From: Cryptomeria japonica | Lineage: Eukaryota > Streptophyta > Pinopsida > Cupressales > Cupressaceae | NCBI RefSeq assembly: GCF_030272615.1 | Contig: NC_081412.1 | Span: 688,702,083 to 688,766,082 of the forward strand | Reading direction: 5' to 3' | DNA length: 64,000 nucleotides | In this document: positions 35,401 to 43,967 of the stretch, piece after piece | How positions within the stretch are numbered: position 1 is the stretch's first letter | How the letters are laid out: each line of letters starts with the position of its first letter | Notes under the pieces: generated by a model | Told to the model about the DNA's origin: nothing | Seen by the model: only the letters and a program-made list of their open reading frames with translations | Databases searched by the model: none | Position numbers and translations under genes: made by a program

Positions 35401-38400
35401 TAATGTGGTATTTTGTTACTCATTTTCAGGTATTATGAATGTGGTGCTTGGGCTGGGAAACTATTCTGCTTGGTAATGGTACTGGATTTCATAATTTGGC
35501 ACCTCATTGAATGGTGGCAGGTGAATGATCACAATTTTATTTCTTGTGTTCTTTTTTTCTTTGTTTGTTCTCTGTTTTCAACTGTTTGGGCACTCTAGTC
35601 CCAAAACAATGCATAATGATGAACTTGTAACCATGTTTGGATGGTAAAGTGCATAATTCCTTCCTGATAAGATTTGATGATGTTCTAATTCTCTTGTATA
35701 TAAGATTTGGTTAATAATTTAACAAGAAATAAGGTTTTAGTTTTACCTTCTTATTTTTAGTTCTATCCTCTAGGTTGAATGATTTTGATTACTAAAATCT
35801 AATCAGACTAAGCGTCTCAATGGAAACATTTGATAAAATTATTTCTGATGGTGCTACTTTTGAAGTAAAAAATGCAGAAAACTATACGCAAATTCTCAAT
35901 TTTCAAATCTTATCATTTATGGAAGTTTCGACAGGGACTTGCACTAGTAATAATTTTTAATCTTTCAAAAGTCAGTATTCTAAGGAAAATTCAAATAGGA
36001 TAGTGGTTTGACCTTAGGCCATTGCTCGATTTGTATCATCTATATTCTGATAATTTGAATAGGGATGATGGCTTTCCCTATCTTGGATGCTTATCATCCA
36101 TAAGCTTAGGATTTGGTTCAACCCAGGTTTGTAACTGTTTCATGCCTACATGCACACCTATCATTGATAACCAATCTGAGAAGATCTAAATAGGTTTACT
36201 TCCTGCAGAAGGCTAAGTGTGAGTTGCTGAAAGCCTTAAACTCTAAACCCTTAGCTTTCTGTTTGGGCCTGCGTTCTATTGTCGTGTTTTTGCTTCAATT
36301 GAAAACACGTGTTTCCATTTTTACTGAAAACACATGTTTTTCCCCCTTTAACAGGCAATATATTCGTTTTTGATGATGTTGTGTTTTTGCCTTTGCCAAA
36401 AACACATGTTTTGCCATAGACAAGCCTATGTCCTATTTTTGCATTGACTTGTGGCTGGTCGTTGCCTTTTAAGTGACAACATGAAGGCCCCACACATTTT
36501 CTAATAAGTAAATAATATATGAAAATAGAATAATTCGTGGTGGCACATTTGATAAGGTATTTATATATTATTAATAAATAATAGAATAATTAATAATTAT
36601 GCAGATAAAAACAATTTATGTATAAATTAATAAGGAGGACAGTAGGCAAATCAGCCTGCAGTGGCAGCAAGGGTTGTATTGTAATGGCATGGCTTGTAGT
36701 GTGTTCACAAAATCTATGCAGCTTAAATTTGACAGTCATTTACACATTAAATCAATATAATAATTAAATATAATGTTTATAATATATATATATATATATA
36801 TATAGCTAATACCATTTTACATTTTTTTGCTAGGAAACCTAGATTAGGCACCTAGGAGCTTTTTTGCTAGGAAACCTAGATTAGGCACCTAGGAGCTGCA
36901 AAAAATAGCATCAAAACATGGATTATGGTAACCCAAGGTTCAATGGATCCAAAATAAAACTGACTTATCCATCATACAGATTATAAATTTATAATACATG
37001 TAATCAACTAGAGTCAGAAGATAATTGCAATCGCCAATGTGGAAATTGGCAACATCCAACACTGTACCTTGCCTTGCCCTTTTTAGATATCCAATAAGAA
37101 AAATGGGATGAAAAGCTAACATAAGTAATTACTTCAATGAAGAATCCTCACTCAATTTGAAGGATAATTGGGTCATCAGATGCAAATTCGTGTTTGAGAT
37201 GTCCCTCCTTTTTTAATCCCAGTCTGGTCCTCTTCTTGTAGTTTGAGAAGTTCTAGGTCTTCTTAACACACCCAACCCCCAAGTTCCCATGATTCATAGA
37301 ATCTAGAACTGACCTGTTAGCCTCTTGCACATACATAATCTTCTTGGAAATGCAGGCAATATCAAGATCCTCGCACACACTTGGATGGGAGGTGCTTCCT
37401 CAAAATTCTCCACCTCTTGCAAGGAGCTAAAACCAGACTCAGCCCTGATCTGAGGAACAATAAGGTAGTGGTGCAGTTTAGCACCATCCCACTAGGTGGG
37501 TTTGATTACAGCCGTCAGTCCCTCAATCCCAGCTTTTTTGAAATCCTTTTGGATGAATAGGGGAGCGGAGTGCCTAGAGAAAAGCGACATATGTACCAAA
37601 AATTAAACTTGTCATAATCCAGTGATTGTCTCGAGATTCTGTTCCCCAGCTTCGGCCTATTCTCTTCAGGGAATTCCTTGGAAAGATCCATTTTATCATA
37701 GAAGTGAGCGAAGGTTGTGCAGGTTTTATCAGCAATCTCATTTGTCAAATAGAAATATTTCCTCAAGGTATTTGCAATGACAATCAATTTTCTAGTCTTA
37801 CTAGTATTGCATTTAACATCACTCCAAGGATCAAAAGTGGGAGATAATTGTCTGGTGCACAAAAATTTATCACCCCAAGACCATAGGCCAGCTTTCAAAA
37901 TGAGTTATTTGTCTTTCAATGATTCAAACTCCAAGCTAAAATACTCCTGGGCATAAGGGTAAATAAAAATCTCATCCTCCAAGTTCATGAGAGATCCGCC
38001 CATGAAGATCTGATAATTTTAGCAGCTAAAACTTATGGAATTTACAGATAAGAGAATGTTGGGTCAGATAATCCTCATGCTCAGAAACCTCAGAATCCAT
38101 TACAATTTCTAGAATTTGTGGTGAAAACTTGGGGTAACAAGCAGAGTCTGCGCCAACGATAACATCCTAAGAGTTGTTGAGTTTGAGGGATACAATTCAA
38201 GAAACTTAGCTGTCTGATCATCATTGTCGAAGTTCATGAGGAACTTTAGGTAGGAGCTGTGAGTAACATCCTTGTTCTTGTTTTAATAGATATTATCCTC
38301 TCAAACAGACGTGTTTAGGCATAGCACTACAAGCTAGAGAAACCTTCATACCCCTCCTATTCATGTTAGGCCCATCCAAAGAAAAAGGGCTGATACACAC

Positions 38401-40742
38401 AAGTAAAAGGAAGCAAGGTATGCTGAAATGCTTCCTAAATTAATCTTTGAGTCGAAGAATGTGCAAATTTTATAATTTTTACAATTACAAAAAAAAGAAA
38501 CACTAAAAACATAAGCAAAATTATACCACAACACAAGTGTACACAGGGAAACCCCTTTTGGCAATAAACCCCCACACTGCAAAACATGAACCAGTTGTAT
38601 TGCAAAGGTTACAGTGCAATCTACAATCTCAAGTACATGCTCTCGTGACCATCGCCAACATACAATTTTGGAGAAATTTGGGCAACATAACAATGCCAAC
38701 AAATCAACCATGTATAATCCATCTCAAGTACCCAATTTATAGGCAAATATCAAACCACAAACCAAAAGTCCCAAATCCATGCACCCAAAAGAGGCATCCA
38801 CAATGGCACAAATTCCAATGCTCATGTTGGCCTTGTTCTTCCAAGCTATTTTTACAAGATGCTTTTATAGCTGTTACAACCTGTCATATGCAACTCCTCA
38901 ATTTGGGCACTCATCTTTGCACGTTCAAATCCATTCAAAGGTGCCTCATGATTCAATAGAGGTTGAGGAGCATTTGGATGGCATTTGCATTGTCAAATCT
39001 AGGAAATATTGATAAACTAATTTATTGATATTTTCTACATTTAGTAATCTACATTTTTGGAGGTCTTTAGAGTGCTTTTGGCCCTTCATTGCTCTATAGA
39101 GGCATATTACCTTGGCTTGGCCTCTAGCAACTCTAATTAGATCTTCTGGAATTTTCTCCAATGCATCCAAGATCTTCGAATTCTGATGAGCAACCTAGGA
39201 GTTAGGACCCCACCAAGTGTGGGTACCAAAATAAATATTTTCGTAGTTTCTGATTAATAAATACAAATATTCAAGGTTGACACCTTTTCCCAACAACAAG
39301 AACCCTCGTTACTCTCCATGCAGTCCTTATCGCTCAACCTTCACAAATTTTGAGTTTTTATTAGGTTTTGGAGCCTTTCTATAAGGAGCAGTAATGTGAT
39401 CCAAAGGAAAACAAGCCCAAGAATTCAAAAAAGGGCCGCCTTTGGGAATGCCATCAAAGCCTCAATGTCACTTCCGTCCCAGTTCTTGCCATTGAACTAA
39501 GCCTTTTGACTTGCTGTGCATTCCTATAAGGTACAAAAGCAACAACCTTCCTGAACTGATTGCCTATCGGAAGGAGACAATCTGCAGAAGTTTGGAAGGT
39601 GAAATTGGAGGTAAGAACTGTGAAATCTTTCCTCATTTAAACTGCCAGTCATTTTTATATCATTTTAAAAATAATATCTTCTAAATTATTTTCTATTTTA
39701 ATTTTAGTAATTGAAATAGAACATACTGTAAAAGATACAATTTAAATACAATTTTTATATTGTTGTTCATTTTATAACAATATTTAATAATTTATATATA
39801 AATTAATAATTAATTTATAATATATAAATAAAATGTTAAACAATTTGTTTTTGATAAAATGACATCCCAATTGTGTAACTAGCAATTAATGGAAGATGGG
39901 GTATTAATACCCACTTAAACTACCAATTCTATTCCAAAAAATAATTATTTTGAGTACAATTATTAAATTGACATTGGAATACATCAAAGTCTATGAAAAG
40001 AGAATCTGATAAGTAAAATATGAGATTTATATCGATTTGGAAAATAAACAAAATGCACCATGATGGTTTGCTACTTGTGAAATGTTTCAAAAAGTATGAC
40101 AAACCAGAGTCCTTGGATGCTAACTCTGGCATCCTGTTTAGATGCATCCTTATGGACAACTGAAAAGAAATTCTGATCTTCTATGTTGGAAGCTTCGGAT
40201 TGTCTGCTATTACACTTACCCATTCTTGTGAAAAAAAATAACAACAAATTAGTAGCTTAAAGAGCACAGCAGTAGATATTATAATGGTGGTTTGCAAGAT
40301 GGCTTTAGTATCCCATTATGAAGGTTTGTACCATTTTTTTTGTTTTCTTTATACTATCTATGTGAAAGACATATCAATCCATTTAATAGCTGGATCTCAA
40401 ATTGTAGCCATGCTCTTTTTTGAGTATTTAAAGACTACCTAGTCTTAACACATAAAACGTAATTTAAGTTTAAAATAGAAGAGAATGGCAGAGTGTAAAA
40501 GGAGGTATACAAACATGCCCATTGATGTTCAAGGAAGAGGATAGGATATGATACTTTTACTTTACATTGTATATTCAAAGGAAGAAAGTAAAAACATTTT
40601 GTTCTTTTTTATATGTTTCTGAGTATGCTAATTTATTGCTTATTGAAATGTTTATGAGTGTTTTCAGCCTGCAAAAAATATTGATTTGGTCCCTGATATG
40701 GCTGTGAGAGAGAAGGATTGTACAAAAGATGCATCCAGATAA
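13881..40742 (+). CDS. PIGA: PIG-A, GPI GlcNAc-transferase catalytic subunit (5' exon missing)
   Basis: Seven exons join in frame: 13881-14453, 14567-14721, 15221-15311, 15491-15607, 35179-35282, 35430-35520 and 40668-40742. Together they give 401 codons plus TAA. With a missing first exon of about 45-50 residues this matches the ~450-residue plant protein (SETH2 in Arabidopsis). The enzyme transfers GlcNAc from UDP-GlcNAc to phosphatidylinositol on the cytosolic face of the ER, the first step of GPI-anchor synthesis. Visible family features are [56 protein letters not shown] and the EX7E motif EAFCIAILE of GT4 glycosyltransferases. A C-terminal membrane segment is [13 protein letters not shown]. 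No stop or frameshift is seen, so it looks functional if exon 1 exists to the left. Intron phases agree at every junction. Confidence 0.93.
14567..14721 (+). CDS. PIGA: PIG-A exon with non-canonical GC donor
   Basis: It encodes [12 protein letters not shown] to GHIFLN, 155 bases, ending in phase 2. The following intron starts GCAAAT (AG before it) instead of GT. AAC AG joins C TCC CTC to give N-S-S-L-T-E, as in other plant PIG-A proteins, so the GC donor is required by the frame. Confidence 0.88.
15221..15311 (+). CDS. PIGA: PIG-A exon carrying EX7E motif, GC donor
   Basis: 91 bases coding [13 protein letters not shown] to STRVGGVPE. The acceptor is TTGCAG. The intron after it begins GCATGT at 15,312 and ends TTGCAG at 15,490. 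This is a second GC-AG intron directly after the first. Confidence 0.9.
15491..15607 (+). CDS. PIGA: PIG-A exon before the 19.6-kb intron
   Basis: 39 codons, [12 protein letters not shown] to DPHAMHAR, phase 0. The donor is GTATGT at 15,608. The frame runs open into the intron for a further ~20 codons, which are not part of the protein. Confidence 0.92.
15608..17092. other. PIG-A intron sequence, left of the nested elements
   Basis: No gene is recognised. AT-rich non-coding sequence runs up to the Tat-like insertion. The target-site copy GTATT occupies 17,088-17,092. Confidence 0.6.
17220..17563. repeat. GGAACC/GGTTCC palindromic minisatellite
   Basis: Loose tandem units built from CGGAACTCCGGAACCCCCAG and GGTTCCCAAGTTCC. 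Each unit is self-complementary (GGAACC with GGTTCC). Units recur in the 3' LTR at 25,440-25,745 and 33,052-33,140 and in degraded form at 18,950-19,100. Confidence 0.8.
17564..17790. repeat. 32-33 bp tandem repeat, seven copies
   Basis: Units start with GACCCAGGTCTCCGAAGTT at 17,564, 17,596, 17,628, 17,661, 17,693, 17,724 and 17,757. The 3' LTR has only three (33,144, 33,176, 33,208), so copy number changed after insertion or during transposition. Confidence 0.85.
18119..18125 (+). promoter_or_regulatory. TATA box of Tat-like 5' LTR
   Basis: TATATAA in TTTTCTATATAATG, conserved at 33,569-33,575 in the other LTR. It is followed by the GCCTCATTGTAAAGGG context expected near a transcription start. 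Confidence 0.5.
18790..18814 (+). promoter_or_regulatory. Probable primer-binding site
   Basis: TTGGCACGCTCGGTGGAAC follows the LTR end within about six bases. The TGG start fits the CCA end of a tRNA. Which tRNA it pairs with was not determined. Confidence 0.45.
19285..19878 (+). pseudogene. Gag of Tat-like element, N-terminal part
   Basis: A 197-codon open frame with the retrotransposon gag pattern: [19 protein letters not shown], then [17 protein letters not shown], then [15 protein letters not shown]. It ends in TAG at 19,876. The rest of gag continues in another frame from about 19,920, proline-rich and with two more TAG stops, into the open segment at 20,190. A frameshift therefore separates this part from gag-pol downstream. 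Confidence 0.8.
20160..20363. repeat. Exact 102-bp tandem duplication in gag
   Basis: Units 20,160-20,261 and 20,262-20,363 start GGGCAAAACCAATGGAGCAA. They differ by only a few bases and keep the frame (34 codons each), just before the zinc-finger motif. Confidence 0.9.
20190..20915 (+). pseudogene. Gag C-terminal part with CXXCXXPHXXXXC finger
   Basis: Same frame as protease to RNase H. It has a duplicated ~34-residue segment ([19 protein letters not shown] twice) and then the finger [14 protein letters not shown] near 20,372-20,413, a variant zinc motif typical of Tat-type gag. The C-terminal half is polar and probably disordered. A single TAG at 20,913 separates it from protease in frame. 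Confidence 0.75.
20961..21353 (+). pseudogene. Aspartic protease of Tat-like element
   Basis: The active site is [20 protein letters not shown] with the D-S-G-A core, preceded by a strand-like [13 protein letters not shown]. It is in the gag-pol frame and closes at a TGA (21,351). Reading on in the same frame gives an unbroken linker to the next domain, so the TGA is probably a disabling mutation. Confidence 0.85.
21438..22050 (+). pseudogene. Additional RNase H domain upstream of RT
   Basis: The open part 21,438-21,998 plus read-through of a TAG at 21,996 holds all four acidic positions of an RNase H. They are [16 protein letters not shown] (D), [16 protein letters not shown] (E), [12 protein letters not shown] (D) and, after the stop, [12 protein letters not shown] (D). 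The NNxAEYE and GDSxLVV words are those of the archaeal/plant-type RNase H found in Tat/Ogre elements. Here it lies between protease and reverse transcriptase, in the same frame as both. A separate, Gypsy-type RNase H is present downstream of RT. Confidence 0.85.
22092..23375 (+). pseudogene. Reverse transcriptase of Tat-like element
   Basis: A 427-codon open frame. Motifs in order: [19 protein letters not shown]-like entry ([14 protein letters not shown]), [20 protein letters not shown], then [39 protein letters not shown], the catalytic [12 protein letters not shown] and [13 protein letters not shown]. The usual FRDLN reads FWDLS. A TAA at 23,373 separates it from RNase H in the same frame. 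Confidence 0.9.
23376..23867 (+). pseudogene. Gypsy-type RNase H of Tat-like element
   Basis: The frame gives [20 protein letters not shown], then [20 protein letters not shown], then [18 protein letters not shown] and [20 protein letters not shown]. This is the connection/RNase H region directly after RT. The first catalytic aspartate is absent (FILYT where LYTDAS is usual), as is common when a second RNase H is present. Confidence 0.8.
23966..25083 (+). pseudogene. Integrase of Tat-like element, frameshifted
   Basis: The HHCC zinc domain is FHDGFLGGH ... [20 protein letters not shown]. The core begins WGLDFIG (first D), continues after a deletion/frameshift near 24,330 with [14 protein letters not shown] (second D) and [13 protein letters not shown] (E). 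A further frame change near 24,725 leads to the C-terminal part, [20 protein letters not shown] and NGIHLKPCF with stop at 25,081. The D,D,E residues are all present, but the frame breaks make it non-functional. Confidence 0.85.
25084..25313. other. 3' untranslated region of Tat-like element
   Basis: Short non-coding stretch between integrase stop and 3' LTR. No accessory ORF and only a weak purine tract are seen. Confidence 0.5.
25830..25866. repeat. 7-bp inverted repeat in U5 (fold-back site)
   Basis: CTGATTG (25,830-25,836) and CAATCAG (25,860-25,866) are complementary and enclose 23 bases. These are exactly the junction and loop of the palindrome at 32,853-33,045. Confidence 0.85.
26620..26626 (-). 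promoter_or_regulatory. TATA box of nested family A LTR
   Basis: The minus strand reads CACTATATAAGCCC, 65 bp downstream of the palindromic telobox, as at 2,349. Confidence 0.55.
26691..26708. promoter_or_regulatory. Palindromic double telobox, second copy
   Basis: AAACCCTAATTAGGGTTT, identical to 2,267-2,284 and at the same distance from the TATA box. Confidence 0.6.
28098..29252. repeat. Array of ten GC-rich hairpin motifs
   Basis: Copies start near 28,102, 28,267, 28,437, 28,601, 28,640, 28,811, 28,974, 29,149, 29,180 and 29,219. The best copies read CGCTCTGGTCCCTTGGTGAG then GGACAGGAGCG. CGCTC pairs with GAGCG and GTCCCT with AGGGAC around a TGGTG loop. Most gaps are 163-175 bp. The array corresponds to 40-935 in the other copy. 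Confidence 0.85.
29425..29550. repeat. ~31-bp tandem repeat, four copies
   Basis: Units contain GACTTAGCCAAATTTCAGGA followed by TCAGGACATTC, with one shortened unit. Confidence 0.7.
29712..30736. other. Non-coding stretch after the family A ORF
   Basis: No gene is seen. There is a diverged duplication of CAGCCAG-CGTCCATAG-CCCGA-like sequence at about 29,996-30,095 and a T-rich tract at 30,140-30,190. On the minus strand this is the 3' UTR of the ORF at 30,737. Confidence 0.5.
30737..32458 (-). CDS. Intact 573-residue ORF of family A, gag-derived?
   Basis: The only long intact frame of the nested element, starting [11 protein letters not shown] about 390 bases after the primer-binding site. 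Residues 118-131 read [14 protein letters not shown]. This aligns column by column with [14 protein letters not shown], the finger of the Tat-like gag at 20,372 (W, C, N, P, H and C shared, with H122 in place of the second C). Residues 20-115 are mixed helical. Residues 150-480 are strongly acidic and Glu-rich with repeated PPE motifs ([16 protein letters not shown]). No protease, RT or integrase motif is seen. A gag-derived protein of a non-autonomous element is the best inference; function is unproven. Confidence 0.6.
   Translation of the reverse strand: MEQQQFHEEQQVDFPELWWRLDTQLYPQRLSEFARQGQCRVHETDEHDEMHCLKYLSRMESTAQGKIFSWDVPRPETEEGNFSVPESKDPLLSFMWMIESQLILNGEMRLENILLPLWCRIHNSPHSEFTCSICEMAINQVRNQFGMPTLSEEECIMNRSWGAHLAAEFRRTYEQDIVPTSECEKDQLCVDDTNAPEEQCIIVDSSPCLAPEKEYHETKVEESVENTQAIIREDLGVEQAIKEDDSFLEEFSLMLQKEILEVELQEFSNGLIEEDNQVEMLNKEIQIIISEPRYEEQFEGALEDFITIMLFEEVLKDLVEETQMESLPKFFQDKQVTVSDVIHHQLRPPETILEEERPPEIIFDPLEEMFEVQSLKETLIFEDMLTKFHEDAWFMQDISMKTENLELFEGALSLFQEELPNQDQHVVDGRGMIHHQWRPPEAAGDFTSNNTVSSEPEIRQVVSFLNPSFESYYDFDYGDFGKTTCIWIDHGPNELPQLIILSENLLEYEKCMVGVCLSVFKDEFARLRTITFAMLLLHNLRNHVKSCIYFASLSHVESRTLVYRFRVGFLFVF
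32830..32852 (-). promoter_or_regulatory. Primer-binding site of family A element
   Basis: The minus strand reads GAAT then TGGCGCTAGAAGGAGG directly after the palindrome. TGGCGC is the usual start of plant retrotransposon primer-binding sites. It marks the junction of U5 with the internal region. Confidence 0.7.
32853..33045. repeat. Perfect 85-bp-arm palindrome at element terminus
   Basis: Arms 32,853-32,937 and 32,961-33,045 are exact reverse complements around a 23-base spacer. Each arm equals the last 85 bases of U5 (25,752-25,836). The spacer, read from the outer end, equals the U5 sequence 25,837-25,859. It replaces the entire 5' LTR. Confidence 0.95.
34239..35178. other. PIG-A intron sequence, right of the nested elements
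   Basis: No gene is recognised. AT-rich sequence continues to the acceptor TTCCCAG. An open frame from 34,900 runs into the PIG-A exon by chance. Confidence 0.6.
35179..35282 (+). CDS. PIGA: PIG-A exon after the giant intron
   Basis: It encodes [20 protein letters not shown] to LLQRLM plus two bases of the next codon. The acceptor is TTCCCAG at 35,178; the donor is GTAACT at 35,283. It matches the Y-SWxDVAxRTExVYDRAL segment of PIG-A. Confidence 0.92.
35430..35520 (+). CDS. PIGA: PIG-A exon with the C-terminal membrane segment
   Basis: It encodes [20 protein letters not shown] to LIEWWQ. The acceptor is TTTTCAG; the donor is GTGAAT at 35,521. The hydrophobic stretch is the single ER membrane anchor of the family. 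Confidence 0.92.
36780..36803. repeat. (TA)n microsatellite
   Basis: About eleven TA units followed by GCTAAT. Confidence 0.85.
36823..36896. repeat. Exact 37-bp tandem duplication
   Basis: Units 36,823-36,859 and 36,860-36,896 are identical, starting TTTTTTGCTAGGAAACCTAG. The unit contains two inverted CCTAG/CTAGG words. Confidence 0.9.
37100..38300 (-). pseudogene. Decayed LINE ORF1-like (DUF4283-type) fragment
   Basis: Minus-strand frames give [20 protein letters not shown], then [12 protein letters not shown], then [20 protein letters not shown] and [20 protein letters not shown] followed by SPTFDPW. The order and spacing resemble the LINE ORF1 at 45,614-46,828, whose equivalents are YQHSALVCIFAGFWPSLPDL, ELYPCAKGFFIASF and LVLGKLWSWEDHSLSIKPWY. 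Frame changes occur near 38,050 and stops near 37,910. It lies antisense inside the last PIG-A intron. The similarity is modest, so another protein family is possible. Confidence 0.45.
38301..40667. other. PIG-A last intron, right part
   Basis: No gene is recognised. Short antisense frames (38,361-38,711, 38,946-39,170, 39,454-39,636) have no recognisable motif. The sequence 39,650-39,900 is very AT-rich. Confidence 0.5.
40668..40742 (+). CDS. PIGA: PIG-A last coding exon
   Basis: 24 codons and TAA, starting [13 protein letters not shown] after the acceptor TTTTCAG (40,661-40,667). The tail is hydrophilic and poorly conserved in the family, so identification rests on phase 0, the acceptor and the matching length. 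Confidence 0.75.
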   Translation, partial: PAKNIDLVPDMAVREKDCTKDASR

Positions 40743-43700
40743 CATCATGATATCATTTGAAAGGATTTCCAGACAATTTAATCCGATGAAGTTGGCCTTC
40801 AGTGCTCTTTGACACAAATGTTTTTAAGATTGCATCTGTGCGCCTGATCATGATGATTTCAGTAAGAAAAGAGCTAGACACATACGTTGTTGGACAAGAT
40901 TTGCTGGCTATACACAGCTTTGTAATAAGGTTTGTAATCAATGTGATGATGAAATGGTTGTTCTCCTGACAACCTCAAGTATAAAATTATCAATTTTCTT
41001 CTTGGTGTGGTTGTCAGCTGTCATTTTCACATGGGCATTCGTTATTTTTTTGTTTCCATTGTGCAAGAACCTGTTCATGTGCCTCTCTACACTTTATTGT
41101 GTGTTCTACATTTTGAAATGATTTGCGGTTATGTTAGTGATTTATTTTTCTAAATACCTCTGGTGGATGAGTGACCTTGGACAAAGCGAATCTTTTTGTT
41201 ACACAATTTGTACAATTTTTTAATATTGTACTACTTTCTTTAAGTAAATACAAAGTTAAATAGGATATGTTCATAAAAAATAGATCTCTCTTAAGGTACC
41301 AAGAGTTTTGAGCCATAGCCCCTTGTGGCATTTGCAGTACTCAAGTCTCTATATCCACAGAGCTACATTTTGAATTTGCAAATTGTAAACAGTATCCTAG
41401 TTTTTGACAATAGCCCCTTGTGCATTTGCCGTACTCAAATCTCTACAACTGCAGAGTTACATTTTGAATTTGCAGTTTGAATACAATATTCTAGTTTCAT
41501 GTAGATTGTGAGATGACTAGGCAAATTGCAAGAATTGATGAATATATAAAGCATTCTTTTTAATAGAAATCATATGATTTTGTATTAAATATTGCTGTAC
41601 AAATGGTTTAGCCCTACTTGATAAGAAAACAACCTTTTTAATATAAATATTCAAAATTTACTTTAAAAATTGTAATGCAATATTTTTAGATATTCTTGAA
41701 AAGATGCTTATTTTTATGAGATTTGACCTTGTTGTTTTCTCGAAGTCAGCCCAAGAGGACTTCATTAAATTTAGCATCCAATATATCACTATCGGGCAGG
41801 TTAATATTTCATTTTCTTAAAAAACAACGAAATTATAATTCTATACGAGCACAATTAACTTGAAGTAAGAATGTGAACCTAAGTAGAATTTTATATACAA
41901 GTATAATTAATTATAATGACTTTTTATGAGCAAAACTTAAACCAAGTGCTGAAGTGGAAGAAGATGGCATAAAACAAATGGAATTGGGTACTAAATACGT
42001 AATAGCTTGCTAAATACATAAATTTGGTTTATTTCATTCATATTGGACTAATTTCTTATATAGAAGTTTAAATTTCCTTATATTAAATAAGGATAATGTT
42101 TGATATTTGTCATAAATTGGAAACCCAAAAATACAAAATTATTCTTAATATTGATATTTTATAATTTAGTTCAAGAGCTTGAGAATGAATGATGAAGAGT
42201 TTGTTTTCTATGATTTCACATTGAAGCAAGAATAAAGTTATCCTATTCCACTAGAAATTCAAAATATTATATCTTATTTTTTTTAAAAGATTGTACCAAA
42301 CTTCTAATTGTTGATATCAATTTCAGTTTGACATTCTTCTGATATAGTTGTCTTTGGGCCTAGCTTGTGTAATAAAAGATGAGAGTTTTTTTTCTTATTG
42401 ACCACCAAATTGTTATGATAGAACAAATCCTTGCATGGTGAGATGGTCATGGTTTTAGTGATTGGGGTCAAACTAGACATGCATCTCTTGTATTGAAGAT
42501 GGATGTGACTAGATGTATAGAGTTATTGATTTGAGTAAAAGGCAATAACACACCCTCATATTGGTGTCATCTCGTATTAACACAACTTTGATATCATTTC
42601 TTGAGTTGTTGCATGGTACAAAAGTTCTAAGTGTAGCTTAGACTCATTGATGATCCTTAGCACCTCCATTGACATCTCAAATGTTGTTCACTTCTAATGG
42701 TCGTCCATTTTGAGTCGACACATATCAAAGGCTTTTGCATAGGGAAAATAACTTTTCACTAAACCTTTACACCAAATTGCACCATCTAGTAACTTTGCCA
42801 AGGTCTTAGACTTCAAGCCAAATTGCTAAGGTCCACTTATAACAAATGCCACCACAAAGTGTTGATAGTTTTGTTGCCTTTGTCCTCGAAAGTGTAGAGG
42901 GGGTCAATTAATAATGCCTCTAGGAGGTGTGAGGCAATGACATGTAAATCGAATTAGATTGTTGCATTATTTGATGAATAATCTAAACACTGTCTCACAT
43001 GAAGATTAATACCATGTATTAAAATGTTGCAACCCACATTTGACTCCTTTGGATCCTCTAAAGTTGGTGTAGAACATCATTACACTCTTTGTAACTTAAA
43101 GTCACATAAGAATGATGACTAAAAAATCTCAAAGCTTCTATTCCATCTCAAACCATGTTATACTATTCCAAAGTTAGAGCCAATCCATCATACATGTCTT
43201 CAACATCTTCTTGGGAGATAGGAAGACTTAACATTAATCATTTTGTAACATTCTTTCTTACAACTAGACCGACACATTGTATGCAACCTTTTAAGGCCAT
43301 GTAGCAATGCATTCACATCTTTATGCTAGAGACAAATTAGCTAGGACTTGTTCCCCTTATTTTTTCATCATAGGAACTCCCATTCCTTGTTATTTGGTAC
43401 TTTGTAAACAAATGTATTATCTTTATTCATTTAAAGTGCATTCATTTATTGTCTTCGTGAATTGGTAATGGTTTGTGCATCATATTTCATTGCGTCTTCA
43501 TTATAATTATTTACTAGTGACTTTATTGGGTTGTCCTTCATGCGGCCACCCAAGGTCCCCAAGGATATGAATTAATTGCATCTTCCATTTGTGCACCCAA
43601 GCAGTTCAATCACTTTAAACCTTCAACTTGGGCACATAAAATACTACATCAATGCTTCTAAATGGTTTTCTTTTTGCACCAACATTTGATCCAAAATCAC

Positions 43701-43967
43701 AAAATTTATTTTTTGCAAGAGGCATCTAAAACAATGCAAACAAGCTTCATTATAATTTAAATTTGTTGTAGACTTATAGTCAACAAAAAAGTTACAAACA
43801 TGTTCGGTGAAGGGTAATGCCTTGATACATTACATATTCATCATACATACATGTAAATATTAATACACTTGTTTTTAGTTAGAACAAGTAAACATGAGTT
43901 TGATGGACCAAGTTTGAACTAATATAGTGTTATAAATTAATCTCTCAATTGTCTCTCATTTTACCTA
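40743..43967. other. PIG-A 3' flank and unassigned sequence
   Basis: The first few hundred bases would hold the PIG-A 3' UTR; no clear polyadenylation signal could be chosen. An ~90-bp diverged duplication lies at 41,315-41,497. 42,550-43,450 has scattered short minus-strand frames that might be an old transposase, but nothing could be identified. Confidence 0.45.
41315..41497. repeat. ~90-bp diverged tandem duplication
   Basis: Units begin ATAGCCCCTTGTGGCATTTG (41,315) and ATAGCCCCTTGTGCATTTG (41,410) and continue in parallel through CATTTTGAATTTGCA to TATTCTAGTTT. Confidence 0.75.

Larger units (their letters stand above)
35521..37100. other. PIG-A last intron, left part
   Basis: No gene. 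It includes repeated GAAAACACATGTTTTT-like words at 36,295-36,415, a TA microsatellite at 36,780-36,803 and an exact duplication at 36,823. Confidence 0.55.

Noticed and set aside
42550-43450. Possible hAT-type transposase remnant on the minus strand
   Set aside because: Short frames with frequent stops; no motif could be matched with confidence.
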